Positions 10,154 through 20,821 of a stretch of 64,000 bases of DNA are shown here, in pieces. The notes under the pieces are model-generated. The model saw only the letters and a list, made by a program, of their open reading frames with translations. It did not search any database and was not told the origin of the DNA. The position numbers and the translations under genes were made by a program. Position 1 is the first letter of the stretch. Every line of letters begins with the position of its first letter. The DNA is from Tectiglobus sp965224045 (GTDB taxonomy: Bacteria > Pseudomonadota > Alphaproteobacteria > Rhizobiales > Hyphomicrobiaceae), in the NCBI GenBank assembly GCA_965224045.1, contig CBDCYD010000014.1, positions 1 to 64,000 on the forward strand. The letters are read 5' to 3'.

Positions 10154-10816
10154 TCAGTCCATGTCACCGACAATGACGACGTGCAAGTAGCGCGGCCCGT
10201 GCGCGCCGCGCGTGTTCTTCGCCTCGATGTCGGCGGTGCCGCTGGTGCCGGTCACGAAGTTGATGCTGCGTGGATATGTGTTGCCGCCCTCGCGCACCAA
10301 ACGCCAGTAGTCTTCCATGTAGCGCAGGACGCGGTGACCTTCGATCAGAACAATATGATGCAGCCCGAGGAAGTTGAACAGCGTCGGGCTGTCGGGCCGC
10401 GAAGTGAAAACCAGCGTGCCGGTTTCAGCAATGCCATGGTCGGCGACACCGACGACGGCCGTCTCGTCGGGCGCGATGTCGTGGTGCGTGACGACGTCGC
10501 CCCACGCCAGTCGAGTCAGGCGCTCCATCGGCGGCAGCGCCACCTTGAGCGGTGCGTTGCTGCGCGCGAGGTAGTCGCGCACGGCGCCGGCCGCGCCGTC
10601 CCACCCGGCGATTTCATCAACCGTCGCAGTGAGCCGCTCCGACGTCAGCCGCTCGATGAATTTCTGGCGGTTGGCGAGGGCATCGAACGCGGGCCGGACG
10701 TTGTCCGGTTCCGGGAGCAGAGCGGTGGCTTCGCGCGCAATGTCTGCAGCGGTGGCTGGTGGCGCGGCATTGGCAGCCCGCACCCGCTTCAGGATTTCGT
10801 CGCGTGCACTCGTCAT
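10154..10816 (-). CDS. lutC: LutC/YkgG-family LUD-domain protein
   Basis: The 220-residue LUD-domain protein resembles LutC, a component of the LutABC iron-sulfur L-lactate oxidising complex. Visible motifs are DETAVVGVADHGIAETGTL and RYLHVVIVGD at the C-terminus. Its ATG overlaps the lutB stop by four bases (10813-10816), which implies translational coupling. Acts in the cytoplasm with LutA and LutB. The presence of an aromatic hydroxylase as the next gene makes lactate a less certain substrate than usual. Confidence 0.85.
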   Translation of the reverse strand: MTSARDEILKRVRAANAAPPATAADIAREATALLPEPDNVRPAFDALANRQKFIERLTSERLTATVDEIAGWDGAAGAVRDYLARSNAPLKVALPPMERLTRLAWGDVVTHHDIAPDETAVVGVADHGIAETGTLVFTSRPDSPTLFNFLGLHHIVLIEGHRVLRYMEDYWRLVREGGNTYPRSINFVTGTSGTADIEAKNTRGAHGPRYLHVVIVGDMD

Positions 10817-12222
10817 CGCCGCCGCCCCTGCCTGTATTGATCCATGAAGGTGCCGGCCTGGGGCGCCGTCAGGTCGCGGTACCTGGTCCAGCCGCCAGCG
10901 CCGATCAGGGCGGCGATGCGGCCGCGCCGACCGGCGATCAGTTCGAGGATGCGCACGCCGGCGCGGCTTGCAACGCGGTAGAGCCAGGGCCGCTTCGCGA
11001 GTGCCGCCCACACACCCAGGGAATAGCGATAGGGCCGTGCCGTCAGCCGTTGGCGCCATTGTCTTTCGCGCAGCCTTCGCATCAGGTCCGGCAGCGGGAT
11101 GTTGACCGGGCAAACCTCCTGACAGCGGCCGTTCAGCGTGCACGCGTTGGGCAGATCGCCGGACTTTTCCAGACTGGTCATCGCCGGCGTCAGGATCGCC
11201 CCCATCGGTCCCGGATAGACATGGCCGTAGGCGTGTCCGCCAACCGCGCCGTAGACCGGGCAATGGTTCATGCACGCACCACACCGGATGCAGCGCAGCA
11301 TCGGCTTCAGGAAATCGGCGAGCATCTCGGTGCGCCGGTTGTCGACCAGCACGATGTGCATCTCTTCGGGGCCGTCCATGTCGCCTGCCCGTTTCGGGCC
11401 GTTGAAGAAGGTCGTGTATTGCGTGATCTCGGTGCCGAGGGCTGCGCGCGCGAGCAGCCGGAGGAATACCGTGCAGTGCTCCATCGTCGGCACCAGCTTC
11501 TCGATACCGACGTTGACGATGTGGACCGGCGGCGGCGTGGTGGTGAGTTCCGCGTTGCCTTCGTTGGTCACCGTCACGACGGAACCGGTGTCCGCGACGA
11601 TGAAATTCGCGCCCGAAATTGAAACATCGGCTGCGAGATACTTGGGCCGAAGCTCCCGGCGGGCGCTTTCCACCAGTGTCGCCACGTCGCCGTCCGGGAT
11701 GGCCTCGCGATGGCGGGCGCGAAACAGGGTCTCAACTTCTTCGCGCGTCTTGTGCATGGCCGGCATCACGATGTGCGACGGGGGATCGCCGGCAAGCTGG
11801 ATGATGTGCTCTGCAAGGTCCGTCTCGACGCGCTCGATACCGGCTTCGGCCAGAGCCTCGCCAATGCCGATTTCCTCACCGAGCATCGACTTCACGCGCG
11901 TGACGGACCTGGCATCGCGGGCCTTGCAAATGCCAACGATGATTTCGGTTGCCTCGTTCGGAGTGCGCGCCCAATGGACCTTGGCGCCCGTTGCGACGGC
12001 GTTGCGTTCGAACTCCTCCAGATAATGATCGAGATGTGCGAGCGTGTGATCCTTTATCCTTTCCGCCGCGGCACATGCTGCATCGTACTGCGGGAAGGCT
12101 TCGAGCATGCCGACGCGGCGTGTCTGCAAGAGATCGGTGGTGCGCTCGAGCGCGACGCGGAGGTTGGGCTCGGTCAGCGCCTTGCGCACGTTGCGTTTGA
12201 ATTCGTGTGACGTCTGCCTCAT
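10813..12222 (-). CDS. lutB: LutB-family iron-sulfur protein
   Basis: This 469-residue protein joins a LUD domain (residues about 60-300, with GANFIVADTGSVVTVTNEGN) to a ferredoxin-like pair of 4Fe-4S motifs, CIRCGACMNHCP and CTLNGRCQEVCP. This is the arrangement of LutB/YkgF, which transfers electrons from lactate or a similar hydroxy acid. Four-base overlaps with lutA upstream and lutC downstream show a tight operon. Length matches the family (about 470). Confidence 0.9.
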   Translation of the reverse strand: MRQTSHEFKRNVRKALTEPNLRVALERTTDLLQTRRVGMLEAFPQYDAACAAAERIKDHTLAHLDHYLEEFERNAVATGAKVHWARTPNEATEIIVGICKARDARSVTRVKSMLGEEIGIGEALAEAGIERVETDLAEHIIQLAGDPPSHIVMPAMHKTREEVETLFRARHREAIPDGDVATLVESARRELRPKYLAADVSISGANFIVADTGSVVTVTNEGNAELTTTPPPVHIVNVGIEKLVPTMEHCTVFLRLLARAALGTEITQYTTFFNGPKRAGDMDGPEEMHIVLVDNRRTEMLADFLKPMLRCIRCGACMNHCPVYGAVGGHAYGHVYPGPMGAILTPAMTSLEKSGDLPNACTLNGRCQEVCPVNIPLPDLMRRLRERQWRQRLTARPYRYSLGVWAALAKRPWLYRVASRAGVRILELIAGRRGRIAALIGAGGWTRYRDLTAPQAGTFMDQYRQGRRR

Positions 12223-13022
12223 TGCTCGTCACGCTCCTCGCCGCAGATGCCAGCACCATCCGCCATCCCGGCTAGGATTTCGACGGCATGGAAGGCTTTG
12301 ACCTTTCTGCCTTCGCGGCTCAGTTTACCGGCCATGTTCATCAGGCAGCCGAGATCTCCGGCGATAAGCGTGTCGGCGCCGGTTTCGACAATCGCACGCG
12401 TCTTGTCGGCGACAATCTGGTTCGAGATTTCGGGATATTTTACGCAGAACGTTCCGCCGAAGCCGCAGCACACGTCGTTGCCGGCGAGCGGCACCATGGA
12501 AAGGCCGGCGACCCGGCCCAGCAGTGCGCGCGGCTGATCGTGGATACCCAGTTCGCGCAGGCCGGAACAGGCATCGTGGTAGGTTGCCGTTCCGCGATAG
12601 CTTGCCGGTGCCGGCCGGTGTCCGAGGACGTCGACCAGGAAACTCATGATCTCGTGGGTCTTGGCGGCCAGGGCTGCATGCCGGGCCTGCCACTCGGCAT
12701 CGTTCGCAAAAAGCTCGCCGGCGTGGACCTTGAGCATCCCGGCGCACGAGCCGGATGGAACCACGACGTAGTCGTAGACTTCGAAGGCCTCGATGACCTG
12801 CCTGGCGATATCCCGCGCATGGTCATCGGCGCCGCTGTTGAACGCCGGCTGTCCGCAACAGGTCTGCGCCGCCGGAACCTCGACGCGGCAGCCGGCTTCT
12901 TCGAGAAGTTTCAGCGTTGCAAATCCGATCGACGGGCGCATGGCGTCGACCAGGCAGGTGACGAACAGGCCGACGCGGGGAGGCGTGTCGGGCGTGGGCA
13001 GCGGGCGAGCGGGAGATGTCAT
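12219..13022 (-). CDS. lutA: LutA-family protein with two CCG domains
   Basis: The 267-residue protein carries two cysteine-rich CCG motifs, QTCCGQPAFNSG and DVCCGFGGTFCVKYP, as in LutA/YkgE and in the heterodisulfide-reductase/GlcF families. These domains bind an iron-sulfur cluster used to pass electrons. It is the first gene of lutA-lutB-lutC-hydroxylase; its stop overlaps the lutB start. No regulator of the LutR type lies next to it. Confidence 0.88.
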   Translation of the reverse strand: MTSPARPLPTPDTPPRVGLFVTCLVDAMRPSIGFATLKLLEEAGCRVEVPAAQTCCGQPAFNSGADDHARDIARQVIEAFEVYDYVVVPSGSCAGMLKVHAGELFANDAEWQARHAALAAKTHEIMSFLVDVLGHRPAPASYRGTATYHDACSGLRELGIHDQPRALLGRVAGLSMVPLAGNDVCCGFGGTFCVKYPEISNQIVADKTRAIVETGADTLIAGDLGCLMNMAGKLSREGRKVKAFHAVEILAGMADGAGICGEERDEQ

Positions 13023-13132
13023 GGTCCATCCGGGATGCAGTGGCGGCGATGGTGCAAGCTAACCATGGCCGACGCCCTCGATCCACCGGGCAATTCGTCG
13101 GCCCTTGGAACTGGGCAGGCAACCCGTCTGCA

Positions 13133-13525
13133 TCAGCCTTCGGCATTCTCGCCGAAGAACAACAGACAGCCGTCGGGGTCTTTGACGTGGAATTCGCGCA
13201 TGCCGTAAGGCTGGGTGAAGGGCGGCCTGACACGGCCTTCGCCAAGCTGGTCGAGATTCGGTTCAAGCAGCGCGTAGAGCCTGTCAACGTGGCGCGTCCA
13301 CATGTAGATCGAGATGTTGTTGGCGGTGGCGCGCAGGGCCTCTTCATCATCGCATGCAAGGAAATGCACCGCGGCATCGCCGTTGACCGCGATCGCGAAC
13401 GTCTCGTCGTCCGACACGAAACGCCGCTCGAAGCCGAGCACGTCGGCGTAGAAATCCATCGTCGTCGGGATATGACGCACCGGCACAATCGCCACGGCGT
13501 CTTCGATCATCGGGGTATCGGTCAT
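13133..13525 (-). CDS. VOC-family (glyoxalase/bleomycin-resistance fold) protein
   Basis: The 130-residue single-domain protein has the vicinal-oxygen-chelate pattern: VRHIPTTMDFYADVLGFE at the start and YGMREFHVKDPDGCLLFFGE at the end, which supplies the last metal ligand Glu. Such small proteins may be lyases, dioxygenases or binding proteins; the substrate cannot be told. ATG 13525 follows GAGG. It is 55 bp downstream of nth on the same strand. Confidence 0.8.
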   Translation of the reverse strand: MTDTPMIEDAVAIVPVRHIPTTMDFYADVLGFERRFVSDDETFAIAVNGDAAVHFLACDDEEALRATANNISIYMWTRHVDRLYALLEPNLDQLGEGRVRPPFTQPYGMREFHVKDPDGCLLFFGENAEG

Positions 13526-13580
13526 ACGCTCCTCACCAACGCGCGAGACCAGGCGCGTACGCGACCAGGCCCGCAGGAGA

Positions 13581-14333
13581 CTAATCGGGATCCGGCGTCT
13601 TGTCCTTGAATATGCATAAGTCCCGGATGATGCAGCGCGAACATGACGGTTTGCGCGCCGTGCAGATATAGCGCCCGTGCAAGATGAGCCAGTGATGCGC
13701 CGGCACACCGTATTCCGGCGGCACGACCTTGAGGAGCTTTTCCTCGACCTCGAGCGGCGTCTTGCCAGGCGCCATGCCGAGCCGGTTGGCAATCCGGAAC
13801 ACGTGGGTGTCGACCGCCATCGTCGGTTGGTGGAACCACACGTTCATGACGACGTTGGCGGTCTTGCGGCCGACGCCCGGCAGGGTCTCCAGAGTGTCAC
13901 GGTCTGCCGGCACGTCGCTGTCGTACTTGTCGATCAACTCCTGCGAGAGCTTGATCACGTTCTTGGCCTTGTTGCGATACAGGCCGATCGTCTTGATATA
14001 TTCGCGCACGCGGTCTTCGCCGAGCGCGACCATCTTTTCCGGCGTGTCGGCGGCCTCGAAGAGAGAGCGGGTCGCGCGGTTGACGCCGGCGTCCGTCGCC
14101 TGCGCCGAAAGCACGACGGCGACCAGCAGCGTATAGGCGTTGTGGTGCTCGAGTTCGCCCTTGGGCTCGGGCTCCTCGGCCGCAAAGCGCGCGAAGATCT
14201 GCGCGATCGTTTCCTTGGAAATCTTTGCGCGCGCGCCGCGTCTCGCCGGTTTCTTGGCGGCGGGTTTTTTGGACGCTGGCGTCCTCGCGGTGGCCGTTTT
14301 TGCAGTACGGCTAGATTGCGGCATGTTGTGCAC
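13581..14333 (-). CDS. nth: Endonuclease III
   Basis: This base-excision repair glycosylase/AP lyase removes oxidised pyrimidines. It shows the helix-hairpin-helix LETLPGVGRKTANVVMN with the catalytic Lys, the catalytic Asp in MAVDTHVFRIANR, and the C-terminal 4Fe-4S ligands C-x6-C-x2-C-x5-C starting at CTARKPSC. The first 35 residues are a Lys/Ala-rich tail, common in alphaproteobacteria. Start is GTG 14333 or ATG 14324. It is divergent from the DUF2244 gene, a common rhizobial arrangement. Confidence 0.95.
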   Translation of the reverse strand: MHNMPQSSRTAKTATARTPASKKPAAKKPARRGARAKISKETIAQIFARFAAEEPEPKGELEHHNAYTLLVAVVLSAQATDAGVNRATRSLFEAADTPEKMVALGEDRVREYIKTIGLYRNKAKNVIKLSQELIDKYDSDVPADRDTLETLPGVGRKTANVVMNVWFHQPTMAVDTHVFRIANRLGMAPGKTPLEVEEKLLKVVPPEYGVPAHHWLILHGRYICTARKPSCSRCIIRDLCIFKDKTPDPD

Positions 14334-14687
14334 TCACGATCCGACTGAACCGCGCCGATCGTAGAGCGTGATCACCTGAAATGGAACCATCGTGCCGTGT
14401 GGAAGTTGGTCAGATTGCCCAAAGCCAGGCGTATCGGACTTTTCCGAGCTTGCTCCGCAACATCGGCTGTTGCCGACTTCCGTGTTTGTGTGTGTTCGTG
14501 TGTGCGACGGTGAAGCCAAGGCCGCGGTCGCAGCCAGCGTGCGCGCCGATTTCATGCCACAACAAGCGGAAAATTCTGTTTTCCACTCAAGGGCCGAACT
14601 CGCAGCCCGCCGCAATCTCGGCTACGTTGGGCGGCAAGCGACACTGAAACCAGTAAAACCGATGCGCAAACAACGGAGAGTGCGGCT
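14334..14687. other. Divergent intergenic region between nth and the DUF2244 gene
   Basis: No gene was recognised. It must hold the promoters of nth and the DUF2244 gene, but no clear -35/-10 pair stands out by eye. Confidence 0.4.
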
Positions 14688-15248
14688 TTGAATACAGGCG
14701 TTCCACAAATTCCGCGCGGCAGCGGAAAGCCTGGGGATGCGGGTGAAGCGGTTACGTTTCGGGCGGTCCTGACACCAAACCGGTCCCTCAGCCCCGGCGG
14801 TTTCCTGGTTCTGATGTCGGCGATCGCGCTCGTGAGCTTCGTCGTCGGCGTTGTCTTCATGATGCTCGGTGCATGGCCGGTCATGGGATTTTTCGGCCTC
14901 GATGTCGCGCTGATCTACTGGGCCTTTCGCGCCAACTACCGCGCGGCGCGGATGTTCGAAGTCGTCGAGATTTCGCCGCGCACGCTGATCGTAACGCGCA
15001 GTTCGACCAGCGGCCGGACCGAACGCTTCGATTTCCAGACCTACTGGGTGCGCGTGCTGCTCGACGAAGAACCCTCCGGTCATACCCGTCTGCGCCTTGG
15101 CTCGCATGGCCGCGAGTTCGCCTTTGCGGACTTCCTGGGGCACGACGAGCGGCGGCAGCTTGCAGGCGTTCTCGAAAACGAGATCAGGGCGGCGCTGCGC
15201 GTCGCCGGAGGACTGAACCAGCCCGATGGTAGTGCTCGACTGCGCTGA
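14688..15248 (+). CDS. DUF2244 integral membrane protein
   Basis: The 186-residue protein begins at TTG 14688, with GGAG in the preceding 13 bases. A conserved TPNRSLSPGGFLVLM precedes two membrane spans (about residues 40-85). The cytoplasmic C-terminal half carries the family features RTERFDFQTYWVRV and GREFAFADFLGHDERRQLA. The function of DUF2244 is unknown. Its location opposite nth is conserved in related genomes. Confidence 0.85.
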   Translation: MNTGVPQIPRGSGKPGDAGEAVTFRAVLTPNRSLSPGGFLVLMSAIALVSFVVGVVFMMLGAWPVMGFFGLDVALIYWAFRANYRAARMFEVVEISPRTLIVTRSSTSGRTERFDFQTYWVRVLLDEEPSGHTRLRLGSHGREFAFADFLGHDERRQLAGVLENEIRAALRVAGGLNQPDGSARLR

Positions 15249-15370
15249 GGACGCGTGACTGACGATCGCAACACGGACGTGTCCGCGCGGTTGCCAATGC
15301 GCGCCGGACCCGTCAGCTTCGCCGGGCCGCTGATGCGGCAACAATCACGCGCAACTCGAGGCACTGCCCG

Positions 15371-16162
15371 ATGGCGGACGTGCTGACAATTCTGGATGAA
15401 TTGATTGCATCGATCGAGTTGCACGTCGCTGCAATCATTTTCGTTGCTGTCGTGCTCGCAGGCTTTATGCGCGGATTTCTCGGGTTTGGCGGGGCCATGG
15501 TCATCATCATGGCGCTCAACGCCCTACTCGGTGCCCACTATGCAATTCCCGTTGCGTGCCTGGCGGGCCTGCCGCCGACCGTTCAATTGCTGCCGAGCGC
15601 GGTGCGATCTTCGGACCGCCGTTTCGTTTTGCCGTTCGCCCTGGCCAGCATGCTCACGATCCCGATCGGGACGCTGGTGCTGGTGACGCTCGATCCGGCG
15701 CTGATGAAGGTCTTGGTCTCGGTGCTGGTCCTGGCCGTCGTCGCGCTGCTCTATTGCGGCTGGCGCGCGTCGAGCCGGCCAACAACCTCGGCCATCGTCG
15801 GCGCGGGCGCGGGCGTAGGGTTGATCCAGGGGGTTGCCGGTGTCGGCGGGCCGCCGACCGTCGCGATGGCGCTTGCCCAACCGGGCGACGCCGAGACGCA
15901 ACGGGCCAATGTCATTGGCGCTATCACCGCGCTGTCGGTGATGCCTGTGGTGCCGCTCTGGTACTTCGGCCTGTTTACCAAAGAGGTCGTGGCGTTGAGC
16001 ATCGCCATCATACCGCTCTACATGGCGTTGACGCGGATCGGCGCGCGTTACTTTTCCGGTCACGGCCGCGAACACTATCGGATCGGAGCACTCGTCGCTC
16101 TTGGTCTTATGGGTTGTGCCACGCTAGCGGTCTCGGTCCGCGACTATCTCGTGGTCGTGTGA
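15371..16162 (+). CDS. TauE/SafE-family membrane transporter
   Basis: The 263-residue protein has about eight hydrophobic segments and the two family repeats: GFMRGFLGFGGAMVIIMALN near the start and GLIQGVAGVGGPPTVAMALA in the middle. TauE/SafE proteins export sulfite, sulfoacetate or other organosulfur or carboxylate anions across the inner membrane. The next gene is a cysteine-synthase-like enzyme, which weakly supports a sulfur compound. Confidence 0.85.
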   Translation: MADVLTILDELIASIELHVAAIIFVAVVLAGFMRGFLGFGGAMVIIMALNALLGAHYAIPVACLAGLPPTVQLLPSAVRSSDRRFVLPFALASMLTIPIGTLVLVTLDPALMKVLVSVLVLAVVALLYCGWRASSRPTTSAIVGAGAGVGLIQGVAGVGGPPTVAMALAQPGDAETQRANVIGAITALSVMPVVPLWYFGLFTKEVVALSIAIIPLYMALTRIGARYFSGHGREHYRIGALVALGLMGCATLAVSVRDYLVVV

Positions 16163-16300
16163 GTTGCAGGCAAGGCCGGGGCTGCGGGCTCGGTCCCGGG
16201 ACATTCGGCGGCATCTAAGGATTGATGCGAGCGGCAGTGCCCAATACCTTGATGCATGCGGAGCGACAGTTCAACAACCTCAGCCGGAGATCCATCCGCC

Positions 16301-17786
<1,486 letters not shown>

Positions 17787-17788
<2 letters not shown>

Positions 17789-17912
17789 AGCGTTTCAGAT
17801 TTAGCTGGAACCGTCCCACTCCCCCGCCCGGCCGCCCATGCAATTGTGGTTTTGGGCGGCCAGGCGGGGGAGTGGGCAGGCGGGTGCGATTCCGCCTTCG
17901 GCAGAAACTCTA
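17787..17912 (+). repeat. About 125-bp palindromic repeat, copy 2
   Basis: It begins AGAGCGTTTCAGATTTAGCT at the stop codon of the PLP enzyme and ends with GAAACTCT, so its ends are themselves short inverted repeats (AGAGcGTTTC/GAAACTCT). The centre pairs CCCACTCCCCCGCCCGGCC with a slightly altered complement. It matches 4747-4866. It could act as the transcription terminator or an mRNA-stabilising hairpin of the gene. Confidence 0.87.
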
Positions 17913-17964
17913 GGCCAGGTGCAGCGCGACCGGGTCGACGCCAACCGGCGGGGACGCGACGCCG

Positions 17965-18723
17965 TCACCGGCCGCGATAGTCCGGCGGGCGCTTTTCGGC
18001 GAAGGCTGCCTGACCTTCCACCCAGTCGGCGCTGTCGTTGATGGCCTCGACCTGGACGCGGGCGATGGCGGCGCGTTCCGTCGGTCCCTTGGGCATGGTC
18101 TCATGGACAAACCGCTTCAACATGCGCGACGGCAGCGGCGCGGTTGCCGCGATGCGCCGGGCCCAGTCCATGGCGGTCGCTTGAAGATCCGAAGCCGGCA
18201 CGATGCGGTTGACGTAACCGATTTCGTAGGCGCGACGGACGTCCATGTTGTCACCGACGAGAAGGAGTTCCATCGCAATCTTGTGGGGAATGCGGGAGGC
18301 AAGGTTCGAGATCAGGCCGCCCGAAAATGCGATCTTGACCTCCGGGTAGGAGAACGTCGTGTTGTCGGCTGCGATGAGAATGTCGCACATCGTGGTGAGC
18401 ACCATGCCGCCGCCAATGCACCAGCCGTGGACGGCACCGACGACGGGCTTGTCGACCGGTACGCCGATGGACGGGATGGCGCGGTAGAGATCGTGCGGCA
18501 CGTTCTTCAGGTCAGCGCCGGCGCAAAAGGCCTTCTCTCCGGCGCCGGTCAGGATCGCGACGCGGGCCTCGTCATCGGCCATGAAGCGTTTCCAGCTCTG
18601 ATGCAGTGCTTCGACCAGTTCCGGATCGAGCCGGTTCATTCGCTCGCCCTTGTTCATGGTGATGGTGGCGACGTGATCGTGTCGTGCGTACGTCACGGCA
18701 TCCTGGCTCGTCTCGGCGGTCAT
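17965..18723 (-). CDS. Enoyl-CoA hydratase/isomerase family protein
   Basis: A 252-residue crotonase-fold enzyme. Visible motifs are RVAILTGAGEKAFCAGADLK and VHGWCIGGGMVLTTMCDILI with oxyanion-hole glycines, and the C-terminus EKRPPDYRGR. In place of the usual catalytic Glu region it has YPEVKIAFSGG. ATG 18723 begins MTAETSQDAV. It stands alone between the PLP enzyme and the ada-like gene. Acyl-CoA substrate unknown. Confidence 0.88.
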   Translation of the reverse strand: MTAETSQDAVTYARHDHVATITMNKGERMNRLDPELVEALHQSWKRFMADDEARVAILTGAGEKAFCAGADLKNVPHDLYRAIPSIGVPVDKPVVGAVHGWCIGGGMVLTTMCDILIAADNTTFSYPEVKIAFSGGLISNLASRIPHKIAMELLLVGDNMDVRRAYEIGYVNRIVPASDLQATAMDWARRIAATAPLPSRMLKRFVHETMPKGPTERAAIARVQVEAINDSADWVEGQAAFAEKRPPDYRGR

Positions 18724-19084
18724 GGGCGCTCCTGTCCACGCTTTCTTGTCTTGCATTGAATTGCAGGAGTGTGCCGATGACACCTGGCGCAGGCAAGTGC
18801 CAGCCGAACATTGCAAGCCGGTCCGGAGCGGAACTGCCGGCATAGCGCAACGAGGGTGCAATTTATTCAGCGCGCCGTCACCTGTCGTTCGGTGCCGGTC
18901 TCCACAGATGCAGCGGCGTTCGTAACGCAGATCGGTAACTGCGCAGCCTTCGGGAGGAGTTGCCGGGCTGCGACATGCGGGCCGCAGTTGCCGGCGCGCG
19001 GCAGCCGCACAACTTTCGGGTCGCACGACCCGCCGCGCTCGCCTAGGTTTACTGCCAACGACAAAACCGAACGGAGCGTGAGCG
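18724..19084. other. Divergent intergenic region between the enoyl-CoA hydratase and the ada-like gene
   Basis: No gene or repeat was recognised. It must carry promoters for both divergent genes. Confidence 0.4.
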
Positions 19085-19984
19085 ATGCTACAGACCGCCG
19101 ACATCCAACCCGTCCGCCAGCAACCGACGAAGGATGGCCGCGACTACGAGGCCGTGCGCAGGGCGATCATCTTTCTCTCCGAAAACTGGACCGACCAGCC
19201 GGACCTCGACACGCTTGCAAGGCACCTGAACATGAGCCCGGCGCACTGCCAGAAACTGTTCAAGCGCTGGTGCGGGCTCAGCCCCAAGGAATTCCTCCAG
19301 GCGATCACCCTCGACCATGCCCGCGGGCTGCTTGCCGGTTCCGCCAGCGTTCTCGACTGCGCCTTCGATGTCGGGCTTTCCGGCGGCGGACGCCTGCACG
19401 ACCTGTTCGTCGATCACGAGGCCATGACGCCGGGTGACTACAAGCGCCGTGGTGAAGGGATCGACATGGTCTACGGCTTTCATGCCTCGCCATTCGGCGA
19501 GACCCTGATCCTCGCCACGGAGCGCGGCGTGGCCGGCCTGGCGTTCGTCAACGAGGATGCCGGCCAGACCCGCGAAGATGCCCTGATGGACATGATGCAA
19601 CGCTGGCCAAAGGCGACCTTTGGCGAGGCACCGAAGAAAACAGCGCCGCTAATCCGCCGCATCTTCGATCCGGCGGCCTGGACGGCGGAGCAGCCGGTGC
19701 GCCTGGTGCTGATCGGCACGGATTTCGAAGTGCGCGTGTGGGAAGCCCTGCTCAAGATCCCGATGGGTCGCGCGGTGAGCTACACCGACATCGCCAACCA
19801 TATCGGCAAGCCGACTGCCTCGCGCGCAGTCGGCTCGGCGGTCGGGCGCAACCCGATTTCATTCGTCGTGCCCTGTCACCGTGTTCTCAGAACCGACGGC
19901 TCGCTCGGCGGTTATCACTGGGGCCTGACGCGAAAACGTGCCATGATTGGATGGGAAACGGGACAGGTGCATCAAGCAGGGTGA
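19085..19984 (+). CDS. Ada-like AraC-type regulator fused to O6-methylguanine-DNA methyltransferase
   Basis: The 299-residue protein joins an AraC-type HTH (residues about 20-125; LDTLARHLNMSPAHCQKLFKRW) to an O6-alkylguanine-DNA alkyltransferase (residues about 140-295; acceptor Cys in FVVPCHRVLRTDGSLGGYHWG). The N-terminal Ada zinc domain that repairs phosphotriesters is absent, so it cannot sense methyl damage as E. coli Ada does. It repairs alkylated DNA and may regulate its own locus. The downstream enoyl-CoA hydratase starts 8 bases after its stop. Confidence 0.92.
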   Translation: MLQTADIQPVRQQPTKDGRDYEAVRRAIIFLSENWTDQPDLDTLARHLNMSPAHCQKLFKRWCGLSPKEFLQAITLDHARGLLAGSASVLDCAFDVGLSGGGRLHDLFVDHEAMTPGDYKRRGEGIDMVYGFHASPFGETLILATERGVAGLAFVNEDAGQTREDALMDMMQRWPKATFGEAPKKTAPLIRRIFDPAAWTAEQPVRLVLIGTDFEVRVWEALLKIPMGRAVSYTDIANHIGKPTASRAVGSAVGRNPISFVVPCHRVLRTDGSLGGYHWGLTRKRAMIGWETGQVHQAG

Positions 19985-19991
19985 GCAGAAA

Positions 19992-20789
19992 ATGAGCGGT
20001 GCGATCCGGATCGACATCCACGGCCATGTCTGGCTGATCACGATCGACCGACCAGCCAAGATGAATGCCCTGGATTTTGCCGCCCACGACGAACTTGTCG
20101 CGACCTGGCTCAGATTTCGCGATGACGAGGCCGCCAGGGTCGCGGTGCTGACCGGCGCCGGCGAGAAGGCCTTTTGCGCCGGTGCCGACCTCAAGACCTA
20201 CACGATGGCGTTTGCCACCACGCCGCCGCACGAGTTTCGCCGGAAATGGGTCGATGGGTACGGTCTCGGCGGCATCACGCGCGGGCTCGAGATCGACAAA
20301 CCGATCATTGCCGCCATCAACGGCTTTGCGATTTCCGGCGGCCTCGAGATCGCGCTCGCCTGCGATTTGCGGTTCTGTGCGCCGCACGCCGAGTTCGGAC
20401 TGCAGGATGCAAAATGGGGTTTTCATGCCTGCGACGGCGGCCTCGTGCGCCTGCCCAGTATCGTCGGGCACGGCCATGCGATGGAGATGATCCTGTCCGG
20501 TGAGCGCATCGATGCCGAGCACGCCCGCCGCATCGGTCTGGTCAACCGGGTCTGGCCGGGCAAGGAATTGCTCGAAAGGACGCTCGACTATGCCGGCATG
20601 CTCGCCCGGCGCGCGCCGCTGTCGCACCGCTTTGCCAAGAACGTGATGCGTCGCATGGAGGGCATGGCAGTTGGCGAAGCGCTCAAGGCCGAGGTCAGCT
20701 CGTTTTATGACCTCGGCCAGAGCGACGATCTCAAGGAGGGCACGGCTGCGTTTCGCGAAAAGCGCGACGCGCAGTTCAAGGGGCGTTGA
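19992..20789 (+). CDS. Enoyl-CoA hydratase/isomerase family protein
   Basis: A 265-residue crotonase-fold enzyme with VAVLTGAGEKAFCAGADLK and AAINGFAISGGLEIALACD as oxyanion-hole blocks, AEFGLQDAKWGF in the active-site region and the C-terminus EKRDAQFKGR. ATG 19992 lies 8 bp after the ada-like stop, so the two are probably cotranscribed. Likely in fatty- or aryl-CoA breakdown; substrate unknown. Confidence 0.9.
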   Translation: MSGAIRIDIHGHVWLITIDRPAKMNALDFAAHDELVATWLRFRDDEAARVAVLTGAGEKAFCAGADLKTYTMAFATTPPHEFRRKWVDGYGLGGITRGLEIDKPIIAAINGFAISGGLEIALACDLRFCAPHAEFGLQDAKWGFHACDGGLVRLPSIVGHGHAMEMILSGERIDAEHARRIGLVNRVWPGKELLERTLDYAGMLARRAPLSHRFAKNVMRRMEGMAVGEALKAEVSSFYDLGQSDDLKEGTAAFREKRDAQFKGR

Positions 20790-20821
20790 TAGCGACGCGC
20801 TGAGCAATTCGGAGCCAGGCC

